A stretch of DNA of 64,000 bases, from positions 310,001 to 374,000 of the forward strand of contig NZ_JASZYT010000006.1 in the NCBI RefSeq assembly GCF_030316765.1, written 5' to 3'. The notes under the pieces are model-generated. The model made no database searches, was not told the origin of the DNA, and worked only from the letters and a program-made list of their open reading frames with translations. The DNA comes from Variovorax saccharolyticus. Lineage in GTDB: Bacteria > Pseudomonadota > Gammaproteobacteria > Burkholderiales > Burkholderiaceae_C. Positions 41,867 to 50,600 of this stretch are shown here, piece by piece. Position 1 is the first letter of the stretch, and each line of letters starts with the position of its first letter. The translations under genes were made by a program, and so were the position numbers.

Positions 41867-42019
41867 GTGGACATTTCTTTCGATCTCGTGTTCGGCTCGC
41901 TGACGCTGCTCGTCGCCGGCGCCGCCCTGCTCATCGCACCGCGCGAGCGACGGCTCGAATTCCTGCTTCACATCACGATCGTCACGACGCTGACCATCTT
42001 CGTGGTGAAGATGAACTGA
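41867..42019 (+). CDS. Small two-helix membrane protein (50 aa, GTG start)
   Basis: Fifty residues from GTG 41867: (M)DISFDLVFGSLTLLVAG continuing to ALLI, a basic PRERRLEF loop, then LLHITIVTTLTIFVVKMN. Two hydrophobic helices with a positively charged turn suggest a hairpin inner-membrane protein. An AAGGA sequence lies about 11 bases upstream, a little far. No family is recognised. It ends 16 bases before the end of the convergent mltA gene. The coding call is moderate. Confidence 0.45.
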   Translation: MDISFDLVFGSLTLLVAGAALLIAPRERRLEFLLHITIVTTLTIFVVKMN

Positions 42020-42035
42020 CCGCAGCGCGGAGACG

Positions 42036-43172
42036 CTACTTCGGCCAGAGGGCCCACAAGCGCAGCGGCTGGTTCACGCGCGCCGCCACCCGCCCCGCCT
42101 CCGCGCCGGTGCCCGCGAAGTAGTCGGCGCGCACCGCGCCGACGATCGCGCTGCCGGTGTCCTGCGCGATCACCAGGCGGGCCAGCGGCAGGGTCGGCCC
42201 CGGCGATGCGAGCCAGACCGGGGTGCCGTAGGGGATGCTGTCGCGGTCGACCGCGATCGAGCGCCCGGCCGTCAGCGGCACGCCCTGCGCCCCCACTGGA
42301 CCCGACGCGGCATCGACCTCGTTCAGCGCCTCCTCGCGGAAGAACACGTAGCGCGGATTGCTCCACAGCAGCTGCGACACCCGCTGCGGGTTCTGCGCCA
42401 CCCACATCTTGGTGTCGTCGGGCCACAGGCTGACCTTGGTCGCGCCCTGGCTCACCAGCCATTGCTGCACGCTGCGATAGGGCTGTTCGTTGGTGGCCGC
42501 GAAGGCCACGCGCACGGTTCGCTGCGAGCCGTCGGGCTCGGTGATGCGCAGCCGCCCCGAACCCTGGATGTGCAGCATCAGCACGTCGATCGGATCGGCC
42601 ATCCAGGCGATCTCGCGGCCGCGCAGCGCGGCCTGGGCCTGCGGCAGCGTGTCGATCTCCTGGCGCGTGTACCAGGGCCGCTTGGCGACCAGGCCGGCGG
42701 GCACCTGGTAGAGCGGCACGGTATGGGTCGCGGTCGGGCGGCGGGAGGCGTCGAAGACCGGCTCGTAGTAGCTCGTGAGCTTGCCTTCGGTCGGCCCCAC
42801 CAGCGGCTCGATGCGGAACGGCTGCAGCCGCTGCATCATCCATTCGCGCTGCTGGTCGGGCTCGGCCAGCGCGAGCTGGCGGACCTCGCGGCACAGCGGC
42901 GCGATGACGGCATTCGGCCGCGCGCAGTTGGCGACCATCGCCACCCAGCCCTCATGCAGCGCGTCCTCGTTGAAGCCCGGCAGTTCGGACCACGCCACCG
43001 GTGTCCAGCGGCTCTTGGGATGAGTCAGCGATCCGGTCAGGGGACCGAGATCGCGCGAGGGAGCCGGAGCCGGCGTCGCTGCCGGAAAATCGGGCTGTCG
43101 TGTGCTGACGCTGCAACCGGCGAGCGTTGCTACGATCGCGAGTCCCACCAGCCACCGGAGTCCTTTGTTCAT
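42036..43172 (-). CDS. mltA: Membrane-bound lytic murein transglycosylase A
   Basis: 378-residue outer-membrane lipoprotein that cleaves peptidoglycan glycan strands to 1,6-anhydro products. Signal peptide with lipobox LAGC (Cys20); MltA barrel domain with LTSYYEPVFDASR and VPLYQVP; HIQGSGRLRI (about 185); and the C-terminal 3D domain with IAQDTGSAIVGAVRADYF, where the catalytic Asp lies (the RADYF Asp). ATG at 43172. Its start codon overlaps by two bases the start of a divergent small gene at 43171, an unusual arrangement. Confidence 0.94.
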   Translation of the reverse strand: MNKGLRWLVGLAIVATLAGCSVSTRQPDFPAATPAPAPSRDLGPLTGSLTHPKSRWTPVAWSELPGFNEDALHEGWVAMVANCARPNAVIAPLCREVRQLALAEPDQQREWMMQRLQPFRIEPLVGPTEGKLTSYYEPVFDASRRPTATHTVPLYQVPAGLVAKRPWYTRQEIDTLPQAQAALRGREIAWMADPIDVLMLHIQGSGRLRITEPDGSQRTVRVAFAATNEQPYRSVQQWLVSQGATKVSLWPDDTKMWVAQNPQRVSQLLWSNPRYVFFREEALNEVDAASGPVGAQGVPLTAGRSIAVDRDSIPYGTPVWLASPGPTLPLARLVIAQDTGSAIVGAVRADYFAGTGAEAGRVAARVNQPLRLWALWPK

Positions 43173-43308
43173 GGGTCTGATTTTGCTTGAAGCCCTGGCG
43201 GCCGGAATCGTGCTGGTGCTGATCGTCTGGTGGACCATGTTCTCGGGCCGCAAGGGCGGCGAGCTCGACGACACGCGAGACAGCGACGGGCCTTCCAAGG
43301 GCGACTGA
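43171..43308 (+). CDS. Small single-pass membrane protein (45 aa)
   Basis: Forty-five residues, MGLILLEALAAGIVLVLIVWWTMFSGRKGGELDDTRDSD..., with one N-terminal membrane helix and a short charged, acidic tail. A GGAG site lies about nine bases upstream of the ATG. I believe similar tiny proteins occur in related beta-proteobacteria but cannot cite one. No function known. Its ATG overlaps the divergent mltA start (CATG at 43170-43173). Confidence 0.6.
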   Translation: MGLILLEALAAGIVLVLIVWWTMFSGRKGGELDDTRDSDGPSKGD

Positions 43309-43356
43309 TCCGAGGTAGTCCCGGGCCGCGTCGGGCTGTCGGCCGGCGCATTACAA

Positions 43357-43373
43357 GCTATGAAAACAATAGC
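43357..43373. repeat. Mini inverted repeat GCTAT-N7-ATAGC
   Basis: GCTAT (43357-43361) and ATAGC (43369-43373) around GAAAACA, in AT-richer sequence amid GC-rich DNA. A related hairpin occurs at 61228-61244. Such short AT-rich palindromes are scattered between genes in this family; function unknown. Confidence 0.4.
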
Positions 43374-43513
43374 GTCACAGCGATACTGGACGCCGCTTCC
43401 AAGCGAGCACCATGCCGTGAAGCGTTACATGCCGACACCGGCTTGACGGCGAATTGTCAAGTTTCGCTCGGGATAATGGTTCTCTTCGATTTGGATCACA
43501 AGAAGGGACCGAC

Positions 43514-44164
43514 ATGAAAAAATTCGTACTCGCCAGCTGCGCCGCAGCGCTCGTTCTCACCGGTTGCGCCGGCACCGGATTGACCGACACGCAACGCAAC
43601 ACCGGTGTCGGGGCCGGGGTGGGCGCGCTCGCCGGCGCGGCGATCGGCTCGGCGACCGGCGGCCGTGCGGGCACCGGCGCCGCGGTGGGTGCGCTCGCCG
43701 GCGCGGCGGGTGGCTACCTGTGGTCGCAGCGCATGGAAAACCAGAAGCGCCAGATGGAAGCCGCCACCAAGGGCACCGGCGTGGCCGTGACCCAGACCGC
43801 CAACAACGAGCTCAAGCTCGCGATCCCGAGCGACATCTCCTTCGACGTCGGCCGCTCGGCGATCAAGCCGAACTTCTCGCCGGTGCTCGACCAGTTCGCG
43901 AGCGGCCTGCGCAACAACCCGAATGCCGACGTGCGCATCATCGGCCACACCGACAGCACCGGCACCGACGCGATCAACAACCCGCTGTCGATCGAGCGTG
44001 CCGCCAGCACGCGCGACTACCTGGTGGCGCGCGGCGTACCGGCCGGCTCGATCCGCACCGAAGGCCGCGGCTCGCGCGAGCCGATCGCCGACAACAACAC
44101 CGATGCCGGCCGGGCGCAGAACCGCCGCGTCGAGATCTACGTCGGCGAACGCCCGCAGGGCTGA
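43514..44164 (+). CDS. OmpA family lipoprotein (YiaD-like)
   Basis: 216-residue outer-membrane lipoprotein. Signal peptide with lipobox LTGC (Cys18); a glycine-zipper region (about 33-78, repeated GALAGAAIGSATGG and GALAGAAGGYLW) that may insert in the membrane; then an OmpA C-terminal peptidoglycan-binding domain (about 100-212) with FDVGRSAIKPNF, IIGHTDSTGTDAINNPLS and NTDAGRAQNRRVEI. Start ATG at 43514 preceded by AGAAGGGA. It is convergent with the regulator gene at 44169, four bases apart. Confidence 0.93.
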   Translation: MKKFVLASCAAALVLTGCAGTGLTDTQRNTGVGAGVGALAGAAIGSATGGRAGTGAAVGALAGAAGGYLWSQRMENQKRQMEAATKGTGVAVTQTANNELKLAIPSDISFDVGRSAIKPNFSPVLDQFASGLRNNPNADVRIIGHTDSTGTDAINNPLSIERAASTRDYLVARGVPAGSIRTEGRGSREPIADNNTDAGRAQNRRVEIYVGERPQG

Positions 44165-44168
44165 GGCC

Positions 44169-44795
44169 CTAGACCCCTCGCAACAGGTTGGCCAGCTCCA
44201 CGGCCGACTTGACCTCCATCTTCTCGAACACGCGCGCACGGTGGACCTCCACCGTGCGCACGCTGATCGCCAGCTGATCGGCGATCAGCTTGTTCGGCAG
44301 TCCCTCGACCACGCAGCGCATCACGTCGCGCTCGCGCTCGGTCAGCTCGTCGATGCGGCGCTTGAGCAGTTGGCGCGTGCGCCGGGCCTCGATGGCGCGC
44401 AACGAGGCGCCGAGCGCATGCTCGATGCGATCGACCAGGGCGTTGTCCGAAAAGGGCTTCTCGCAGAAGTCGAAGGCGCCGCGCTTGACCGCATCGACCG
44501 CAGTCGGCACATCGGCATGGCCGGTGAGGAAGATCACCGGCATGGTGTCGAGCAGGCCGCGTTCGGCCAGCCGGTCGAACAGCACCAGCCCGCTGGTGCC
44601 GGGCATGCGGACGTCGAGCAGCAGGCAATGCGGATGGTCGGTCAGCGGCTGTTCGGCCAGGCGGGCCTCGAAAGCCTCGGCGCTGGGGAAATGCTCGCTC
44701 ACCAGCCGCCTCGAACGCAGCAGCCAGGCCAGCGCCTCGCGCACGCTGGCGTCGTCGTCGACGATGAAGATCAGTGAATCGATCAGGGGTTGCAT
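44169..44795 (-). CDS. FixJ-type response regulator, LuxR DNA-binding domain
   Basis: 208-residue regulator: receiver domain (about 7-122) with VDDD, phospho-acceptor Asp in LLLDVRMPGTSG (about 60) and Lys in CEKPF (about 108), then a LuxR-type helix-turn-helix (about 145-205) with LTERERDVMRCVVEGLPNKL and VRTVEVHRARVFEKM. It pairs with the sensor kinase immediately upstream (10-bp gap) as in FixLJ, TodST or DctSR systems. Target genes are not evident here. Confidence 0.93.
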   Translation of the reverse strand: MQPLIDSLIFIVDDDASVREALAWLLRSRRLVSEHFPSAEAFEARLAEQPLTDHPHCLLLDVRMPGTSGLVLFDRLAERGLLDTMPVIFLTGHADVPTAVDAVKRGAFDFCEKPFSDNALVDRIEHALGASLRAIEARRTRQLLKRRIDELTERERDVMRCVVEGLPNKLIADQLAISVRTVEVHRARVFEKMEVKSAVELANLLRGV

Positions 44796-44805
44796 GAGGT
44801 GAGAG

Positions 44806-46851
44806 TCAGCTGGCGGTCGCCAGGGTAAAACGAAAGATGGTGCCGCGCGGCCGCTGCGGCTCGTGCATCAGCACGCCGCCGTGCTGCTCGACCACCGTGC
44901 GGCACAGGCTCAAGCCCAGGCCCATGCCGTCGGGGCGGGTCGTGAAAAAGGGCGTGAAGAGGCGCGACGCCACTTCGTCGCTGATGCCGCAGCCCACGTC
45001 GGCGACCGAGAACTCGAGCCAGCGGCGCGCATCGGGGCCCGGGCTGCCGCTGGCGCGCACCACCCGCAGCCGCAGCACGCGCTCGCTCAGCTCGGGCATG
45101 TCCATCGCCTGCATGCCGTTGCGCGCCAGGTTCAACAGCACCTGCTCGACCAGGGTGCGGTCGCAGACCACGGCCGGCAGGTGATCCTCGAACGCAAGCT
45201 CGACGCGCACGCCCAGCTTGCGCGCCTGCAGCCGCACCAGCGGCAGCACCGCGTCGACCAGCGCCTGCGGCGTCACCGACTCGCGCGTGCGGTCGCGACG
45301 GCGCACGAAGTCGTGCACGCTGCGGATCACCTGGCCGGCACGATCGGCCTGCTCGGCGATGCGGCGCACCGCCATCGCGACCTCCTGGTGCTCGCCGGCC
45401 TGCGGTGCGCCGTCAGCGCTAAGCAGGTTGAGCGAACCGCTGGCGTAGCTGGCGATCGCCGCCAGCGGCTGCGTCAGTTCATGGCTCAGCAGCGAGGCCA
45501 TCTCGCCGACGGTGGCCAGCCGCGCGCTGGCCTGCAGCCGCTCCTGGCTGGCACGCGAGAGCTCCTCGATGCGGCGCTGCTCGCTGATGTCGATGAAGGC
45601 GCTCATCCAGCCGGTCTGCGAACCCTGGGCGTTGATCAGCGGTGCCTCGAAGATCAGCACCGGGAAACGGCTGCCGTCCTTGCGCATGAAGACCGACTCG
45701 AAGCCTTCGCGCGGCGGCGTCGCGCCGGCCAGGCGGACCGCCTGCCGGCGCTGGTACTCGTGCGCCAGCTCGGTCGGCCAGTAGGGCACCTCCACATCGC
45801 TGTGCATCAGCTCCTCGGCGCTGAAGCCCACCATCTCGCAGAAGGCCGGGTTGACATAGGTGATGCGGCCCTGCAGGTCGCGCGCGCGCAGGCCCGTGAT
45901 GACCGAGTCTTCCATCGCCTTGCGGAAGGCCAGCGCATCGGCAAGGTCGCGCTCGGCCCGCAGGCGCCGCCGCGTATCGCGCGCCAGCAGCACCAGCACC
46001 GACACCAGCGCGATCGAGATCGCAGTGACCAGCGCGGTCAGCATGTTGGGGAATAGGTCGGGCACGGCGCGCCAGCCGTCGATGCGCAGCATCAGGGTCA
46101 CGCCCGGCAGGTCGATCAGCTGCTGCGAGGTGAACACCCGCGTGCCGATGCGCCGCGGCGCTCCGATCGCCACCAGCCGGGTTCCGTCGGCCTCGGTGAA
46201 GGCGACTTCCTGGCCGCGGCTGAGCATCGGCGCCAGCAGCTCCGTGAGCGTGTCGCGCAGCGAGTAGGCGGCCACCAGGTAGCCACCGCCTTCGACCGGC
46301 ACGCACAGTTCGAGCACTTCGAGGCCGCTGCCCTGCAGCGCGGCCACGTAGTGGCTCGGCGAGTAGGCCGGCGCACCCAGCTTGCGGGCGGTCGAGCAGG
46401 CCAGCTCGACGTCCATCTGGTCGGGGCCGCGCTCGTTGTCGCTGAACACCCGCCGGCGATAGGGCGAGTCGACCGCGGCGAGCGGACGCAGCGCCGGGTC
46501 GCGCCATTCGAGGCGCAGCCACTCGCGATGGTCCCGCAGCAGGCCCGCGGCCCGGGTCTCCCACTGCTCGCGGTCGGCGCCGCCGGCCAGCGAGGCACGC
46601 AGCGTCTGCACGTTGCGCTGCAGGCCGTCGCGCAAGTCGGACACCGCATCGGCCGTGTCGCGGTCCAGCACGGTCTGGGTCTGCTCGACCTCGTGCCGGC
46701 CGGCCAGCCAGACCACCGTGACCAGCAGCGCCAGCACCAGGATCGCCAGCAGCACCCAGAGGAACCAGCGCCGCCAGACCGAGCGCAGGAATCGCAGCCG
46801 CGCGAACGCAGGACGCAGGACGCGGGCGACGGGCAATGCAGGCGTGGACAC
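44806..46851 (-). CDS. PAS sensor histidine kinase (GTG start)
   Basis: 681-residue membrane kinase. TM1 (about 25-47, WFLWVLLAILVLALLVTVVW), a periplasmic sensor region of about 200 residues, TM2 (about 252-275), a PAS domain with RITYVNPAFCEMVGFSAEEL (about 310-430), a DctB-like H-box LLSHELTQPLAAIASYASG (about 460), and the HATPase with VEQVLLNLARNGMQAM, DVGCGISDEV and DGMGLGLSLCRTVVEQHGG. I use the GTG at 46851, five bases after the nitrilase stop; the open frame further upstream is antisense-like sequence inside that gene. Ligand unknown; organic acids are common for this type. Confidence 0.9.
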   Translation of the reverse strand: MSTPALPVARVLRPAFARLRFLRSVWRRWFLWVLLAILVLALLVTVVWLAGRHEVEQTQTVLDRDTADAVSDLRDGLQRNVQTLRASLAGGADREQWETRAAGLLRDHREWLRLEWRDPALRPLAAVDSPYRRRVFSDNERGPDQMDVELACSTARKLGAPAYSPSHYVAALQGSGLEVLELCVPVEGGGYLVAAYSLRDTLTELLAPMLSRGQEVAFTEADGTRLVAIGAPRRIGTRVFTSQQLIDLPGVTLMLRIDGWRAVPDLFPNMLTALVTAISIALVSVLVLLARDTRRRLRAERDLADALAFRKAMEDSVITGLRARDLQGRITYVNPAFCEMVGFSAEELMHSDVEVPYWPTELAHEYQRRQAVRLAGATPPREGFESVFMRKDGSRFPVLIFEAPLINAQGSQTGWMSAFIDISEQRRIEELSRASQERLQASARLATVGEMASLLSHELTQPLAAIASYASGSLNLLSADGAPQAGEHQEVAMAVRRIAEQADRAGQVIRSVHDFVRRRDRTRESVTPQALVDAVLPLVRLQARKLGVRVELAFEDHLPAVVCDRTLVEQVLLNLARNGMQAMDMPELSERVLRLRVVRASGSPGPDARRWLEFSVADVGCGISDEVASRLFTPFFTTRPDGMGLGLSLCRTVVEQHGGVLMHEPQRPRGTIFRFTLATAS

Positions 46852-46856
46852 CGGCT

Positions 46857-47672
46857 TCAGATCACGCTGTGGGCCAGCGCGGGCAGCTGTGCGCGCGCAG
46901 CCTCGAGCCGGGCGGCGTCGATGTCGAACATGACCACGGCCTCGCCCTCGGCCTCTTGCGCCGCGATCGAACCCCAGGGATCGACCACCATCGACTGGCC
47001 CCAGGTCTGGCGGCCGTTCTCGTGGGTGCCGCCCTGCGCCGGCGCGACCACCCAGGCGAGGTTCTCGATGGCCCGCGCGCGCAGCAGCACCTCCCAGTGG
47101 GCGGCGCCGGTGGTGCGCGTGAAGGCGCTGGGCACGAGCAGCAGCTCGGCGCCCTGGCGGGACAGCGCGCGATAGAGCTCCGGGAAGCGCAGGTCGTAGC
47201 AGACGCTCATGCCGATGCGCCAGGCGTGGCCGTCGCGCGAGGGCAGGTCGAAGCACACCGGCTGCGTGCCGGGCGCGATCACGCGGCTCTCGTCGTAGCG
47301 CTCGCGGCCGTTGTCGAAGGAAAACAGGTGGATCTTGTCGTAGCGCGCGACGCGGGCACCGTCCGGCCCGTAGACCAGCGAGCTGTTGAACACGTGCTGG
47401 TCGTCGTCGGTCTCGATCGGCAGCGTGCCGCCGACGATCCAGAGGCCGAACTCGCGTGCCGCGTCGGCCAGGAAGCTCTGCACCGTGCCGGCGCCGGCGG
47501 TCTCGCGCAGCGCCAGCTTGTCGGTGTCGCGCCGTCCCATCATGCAGAAGTACTCGGGCAGCACCGCGAGCTCGGCGCCCGCCTCCGCCGCCTCGGCCAA
47601 CAGGTCGTGGGCGCGCGCCAGGTTGGCCTCGCGGGCGATGGCCGACACCATCTGGATGGCTGCGACTTTCAT
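46857..47672 (-). CDS. Carbon-nitrogen hydrolase (nitrilase superfamily, Nit1-like)
   Basis: 271-residue amidase-like enzyme. The catalytic triad is visible: Glu40 in LAVLPEYF, Lys in ARYDKIHLF (about 110) and Cys in GMSVCYDLRFPE (about 148). This composition fits the Nit1/Nit2-like subfamily, which in other organisms repairs deaminated glutathione or hydrolyses omega-amides. Start ATG at 47672 with AGGAGACGCC upstream; an open frame runs up toward yhdP but is not family-like. It lies between yhdP and the PAS kinase on the same strand. Confidence 0.91.
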   Translation of the reverse strand: MKVAAIQMVSAIAREANLARAHDLLAEAAEAGAELAVLPEYFCMMGRRDTDKLALRETAGAGTVQSFLADAAREFGLWIVGGTLPIETDDDQHVFNSSLVYGPDGARVARYDKIHLFSFDNGRERYDESRVIAPGTQPVCFDLPSRDGHAWRIGMSVCYDLRFPELYRALSRQGAELLLVPSAFTRTTGAAHWEVLLRARAIENLAWVVAPAQGGTHENGRQTWGQSMVVDPWGSIAAQEAEGEAVVMFDIDAARLEAARAQLPALAHSVI

Positions 47673-47694
47673 GGCGTCTCCTGTTTGCCTGTTC

Positions 47695-50600
47695 TCAACG
47701 AGGGACCGTCGGCTCGGCCGGCGCACCCAGGGCCGCCGGCGACGAACGCCGCGGCACACGGGTGATCTTGGGGTCGGTCCAGGTGCCGTCGATCTGGAAC
47801 TCCTGCGTGGCGGCGGCGATCAGCGGCCGGCTGAGCACCATCTGTGCCAGGAAGGTGCCGAGTCCGATCGCCGGGTTGATCGCGGTCGCCACCAGCGCCG
47901 CGGTGCCGGCGCTGATCTCGGGCACCACCACCACGCGGATGCTCTGGGTCTCGCGCGCGATGTCGGCCGAGCCATCCATCAGCACGGCGGCGTTGACGCC
48001 CTTCATCTGGAGATTGTTGGTGGAGGCCACGCCGCTGACGATCTTGGCGTCGCCGCGCAGGAAATCGAAGGCGAAGCCGGCACTGAAGACGTCGCGGAAG
48101 TCGAGCGTGAGGCGCCGCGGCAGGGCCTGCAGGCTCAGCACGCCGAGCAGCTTGGCGATGCCCGGGTCGGCCTTCAGGAACTGCCCCGATTCGACGTCGA
48201 TCTTCAGCTGGCCGCCGAGGCTGGGGTAGTCGATCGAGAACGGGGAGCCGGTCCAGCTCACCTCGCCCTCGAGCCGGCCGCGGCCGCGCCGCACCACGTC
48301 CTTCATGCCGAAGCGGTTCAGCAGCGCCCCGGCATCCGCGATGTCGAGCTTGAAGTCCATGGCGGTGCGGCGCTGCTCGCGTGCGCCGCCGGCGCCGGAC
48401 GGCGGCGCCGACCAGCTGCCCTGGGCATTGAAGGTGGCATCCGGGTTGCTGAGCGCGAGCTTGTTCAGCATCCAGTCGCGCCCGGCCCCGCCGCGGTTCA
48501 CGGCGTCGATCTCCGCCCGCCCGAGCCGGCGACCGAAGAGTTCGAAATCGTCGACCACGATGTCGAGTGCCGGCAGGGTGCTCGGCTGCTCGTCGAGCAG
48601 CGACTCGACCGCGGTGGCTTCGCTGCGGGCGATCTTGAGCCGGGCCAGGCGCGCGTAGAGGCGCCCGGCCTGGGCATGGCGGTACTCGGCATAGCCGCTG
48701 AGCTCGACCGCATCGACGTTGGCGCGCCAGAGCTGGCCGTCGCGCGTGCCGCCGAGCACCACGTCGTGCAGCGTGCGGCCGCCGAACGCGAGCTCCTGCG
48801 CCCGCAGCGCGATCACCGTCGGCAGGTAGGCCAGCGCGTCGTCGGCGTTCTCGACATTCGCCACCGCCTCGGGCGCCTTGCCGGTGGCGGCGCTGAACAG
48901 CGACTGCCAGGCGCCCAGGTCGAGCCGTGCGAAGCGCATGTTGGCGAACACGCCGCGCTCGGGCGGCGGCGCGCTTTCGCCCGGCTCCAGCCCGATGCCG
49001 ATGGCGCCGCGCAGCACGCGCGCCTCGCGGCCCGAGATGTCGCGCACGTAGCTGGCCGATCCGACCTTGCCGAGTTCGAGCGAGATCTGGTCGTGCACCA
49101 GCGGTGCGGCACCGGCCGCGCGGGCCTCGCGCAGCACCACCTTCTTCTCGACCCGCAGCGGCATCGCGTCCTCGGCCGCCTTGGCCATCGGCGCCGGCAA
49201 TTGAAGTCCCAGGCCCTGCAGGCTGCTGGTCAGCAGGAACTCGGACGCGCCGTCATTCACCGAGAAGTTGGCCGAATAAGGCGTGCTGCCGCTCGCGTTC
49301 TTCGTCAGCCGGGCCAGCCAGTCGACCTCTTGGGCCGCGCGCAGCCCCTCGGCGGTCGCGGTGCCCTGGACGCGGATGTCCAGCGCCTGCTTGCCGACGA
49401 AGCGGCCGCTGCCGTCGATGCGCATCGCGCCGCCGAGCCCGCGGGCCTGCACGCCGGCCAGCGAGAACCCGCTCTCGGTGAAGTTCAGCGTGCCGCGCGC
49501 CTGGGTCAGGGCTGGCGCAGAGGCCGCGAGCTGCAGCTCGTTGTCGGCCAGCACGATGCTGGCCTGTACCTTGGTCTTGTCCATCGCCTCCAGCGGCAGC
49601 TCGAGGCGCAGCTTGTAGTCGGCGTTGCCGGTGGCGCGCATCTCCGCCAGGGTGCCGCCGACTTCGCCGGCGAGCGGCCCGCCGGCGCGCAGCAGTTCGC
49701 CGAGCGGGCCCCGGGCCTGCGCATCGACCTTGAGCAGCGGCGCATGGTGCGACATGTCGGCGATCTGGGCCTCGGCCCGGGTGACTTCGATCCCCTGGGC
49801 GCCGGCGATGCGGCCGCGGGCATTGCGCACCACCATGCCGGCGCGCTCGAACACCAGCTCGCCCGACAGGCCGGTGAGGGCCGGCCAGTGGGCGGTCGAA
49901 CCCGGCATCGGCGGCGCGTAGGCATAGCTGACGTCGGCGACCTTCGCGGCGATGCGGAAGTCGCCGTGCTTCGGGTCCATGAAGGGCATGTCCCAGAGGT
50001 CGCCCCGGACCTTGAAATCGACCGAGCTGGCCGTGCCCTTGGTGATCGCGTCGCGCACGTAGTCGCGCGTGTGCTTCGGAATGTGCAGTGGCAGGTAGCG
50101 CCAGACGCGGGTTCCGTCGGCCCGCGTCAGCCGGCCCTGCAGGTCGAGCACGCCCGGATAGCGATCGGCGCCGCGCGAGGCCGCCGGGTCGCTGGTGCGC
50201 CAGCTGGCCTGGGCCTCGCCCTCGGCGTCGACGTTCGCGAAGCGCAGGTTCGACACCTGCATCTGCATCGCGCCGCGATCGACCTTCCATTGCAGCTGGG
50301 TCGACAGCCGTTCGAGCGGCACCACCGGGTCCTCGAACACGCCGGGCAGGTCGAGCGCGCCGTTGGCGATCGTCAGGCTGGCACTGCCGCCAGCTTGGCT
50401 GGCATCGAAGTCGACCGTGGCGCCGCGCACGCCGGGCCGGCCGGCCGGCTCGTGCGGCGTCGGCGCGGTCGTGCCGGCAGGCACTGGCGCCGCCGCGACC
50501 GCCTCGCCAGGTTGCGAGGCCACGCTGAACGCGCTCACGCGCCCCTTGGCTTGGTAGCTGGTGGGCTCGCCGGCCGCACCCTGCCAACTGGCCTCGATGC

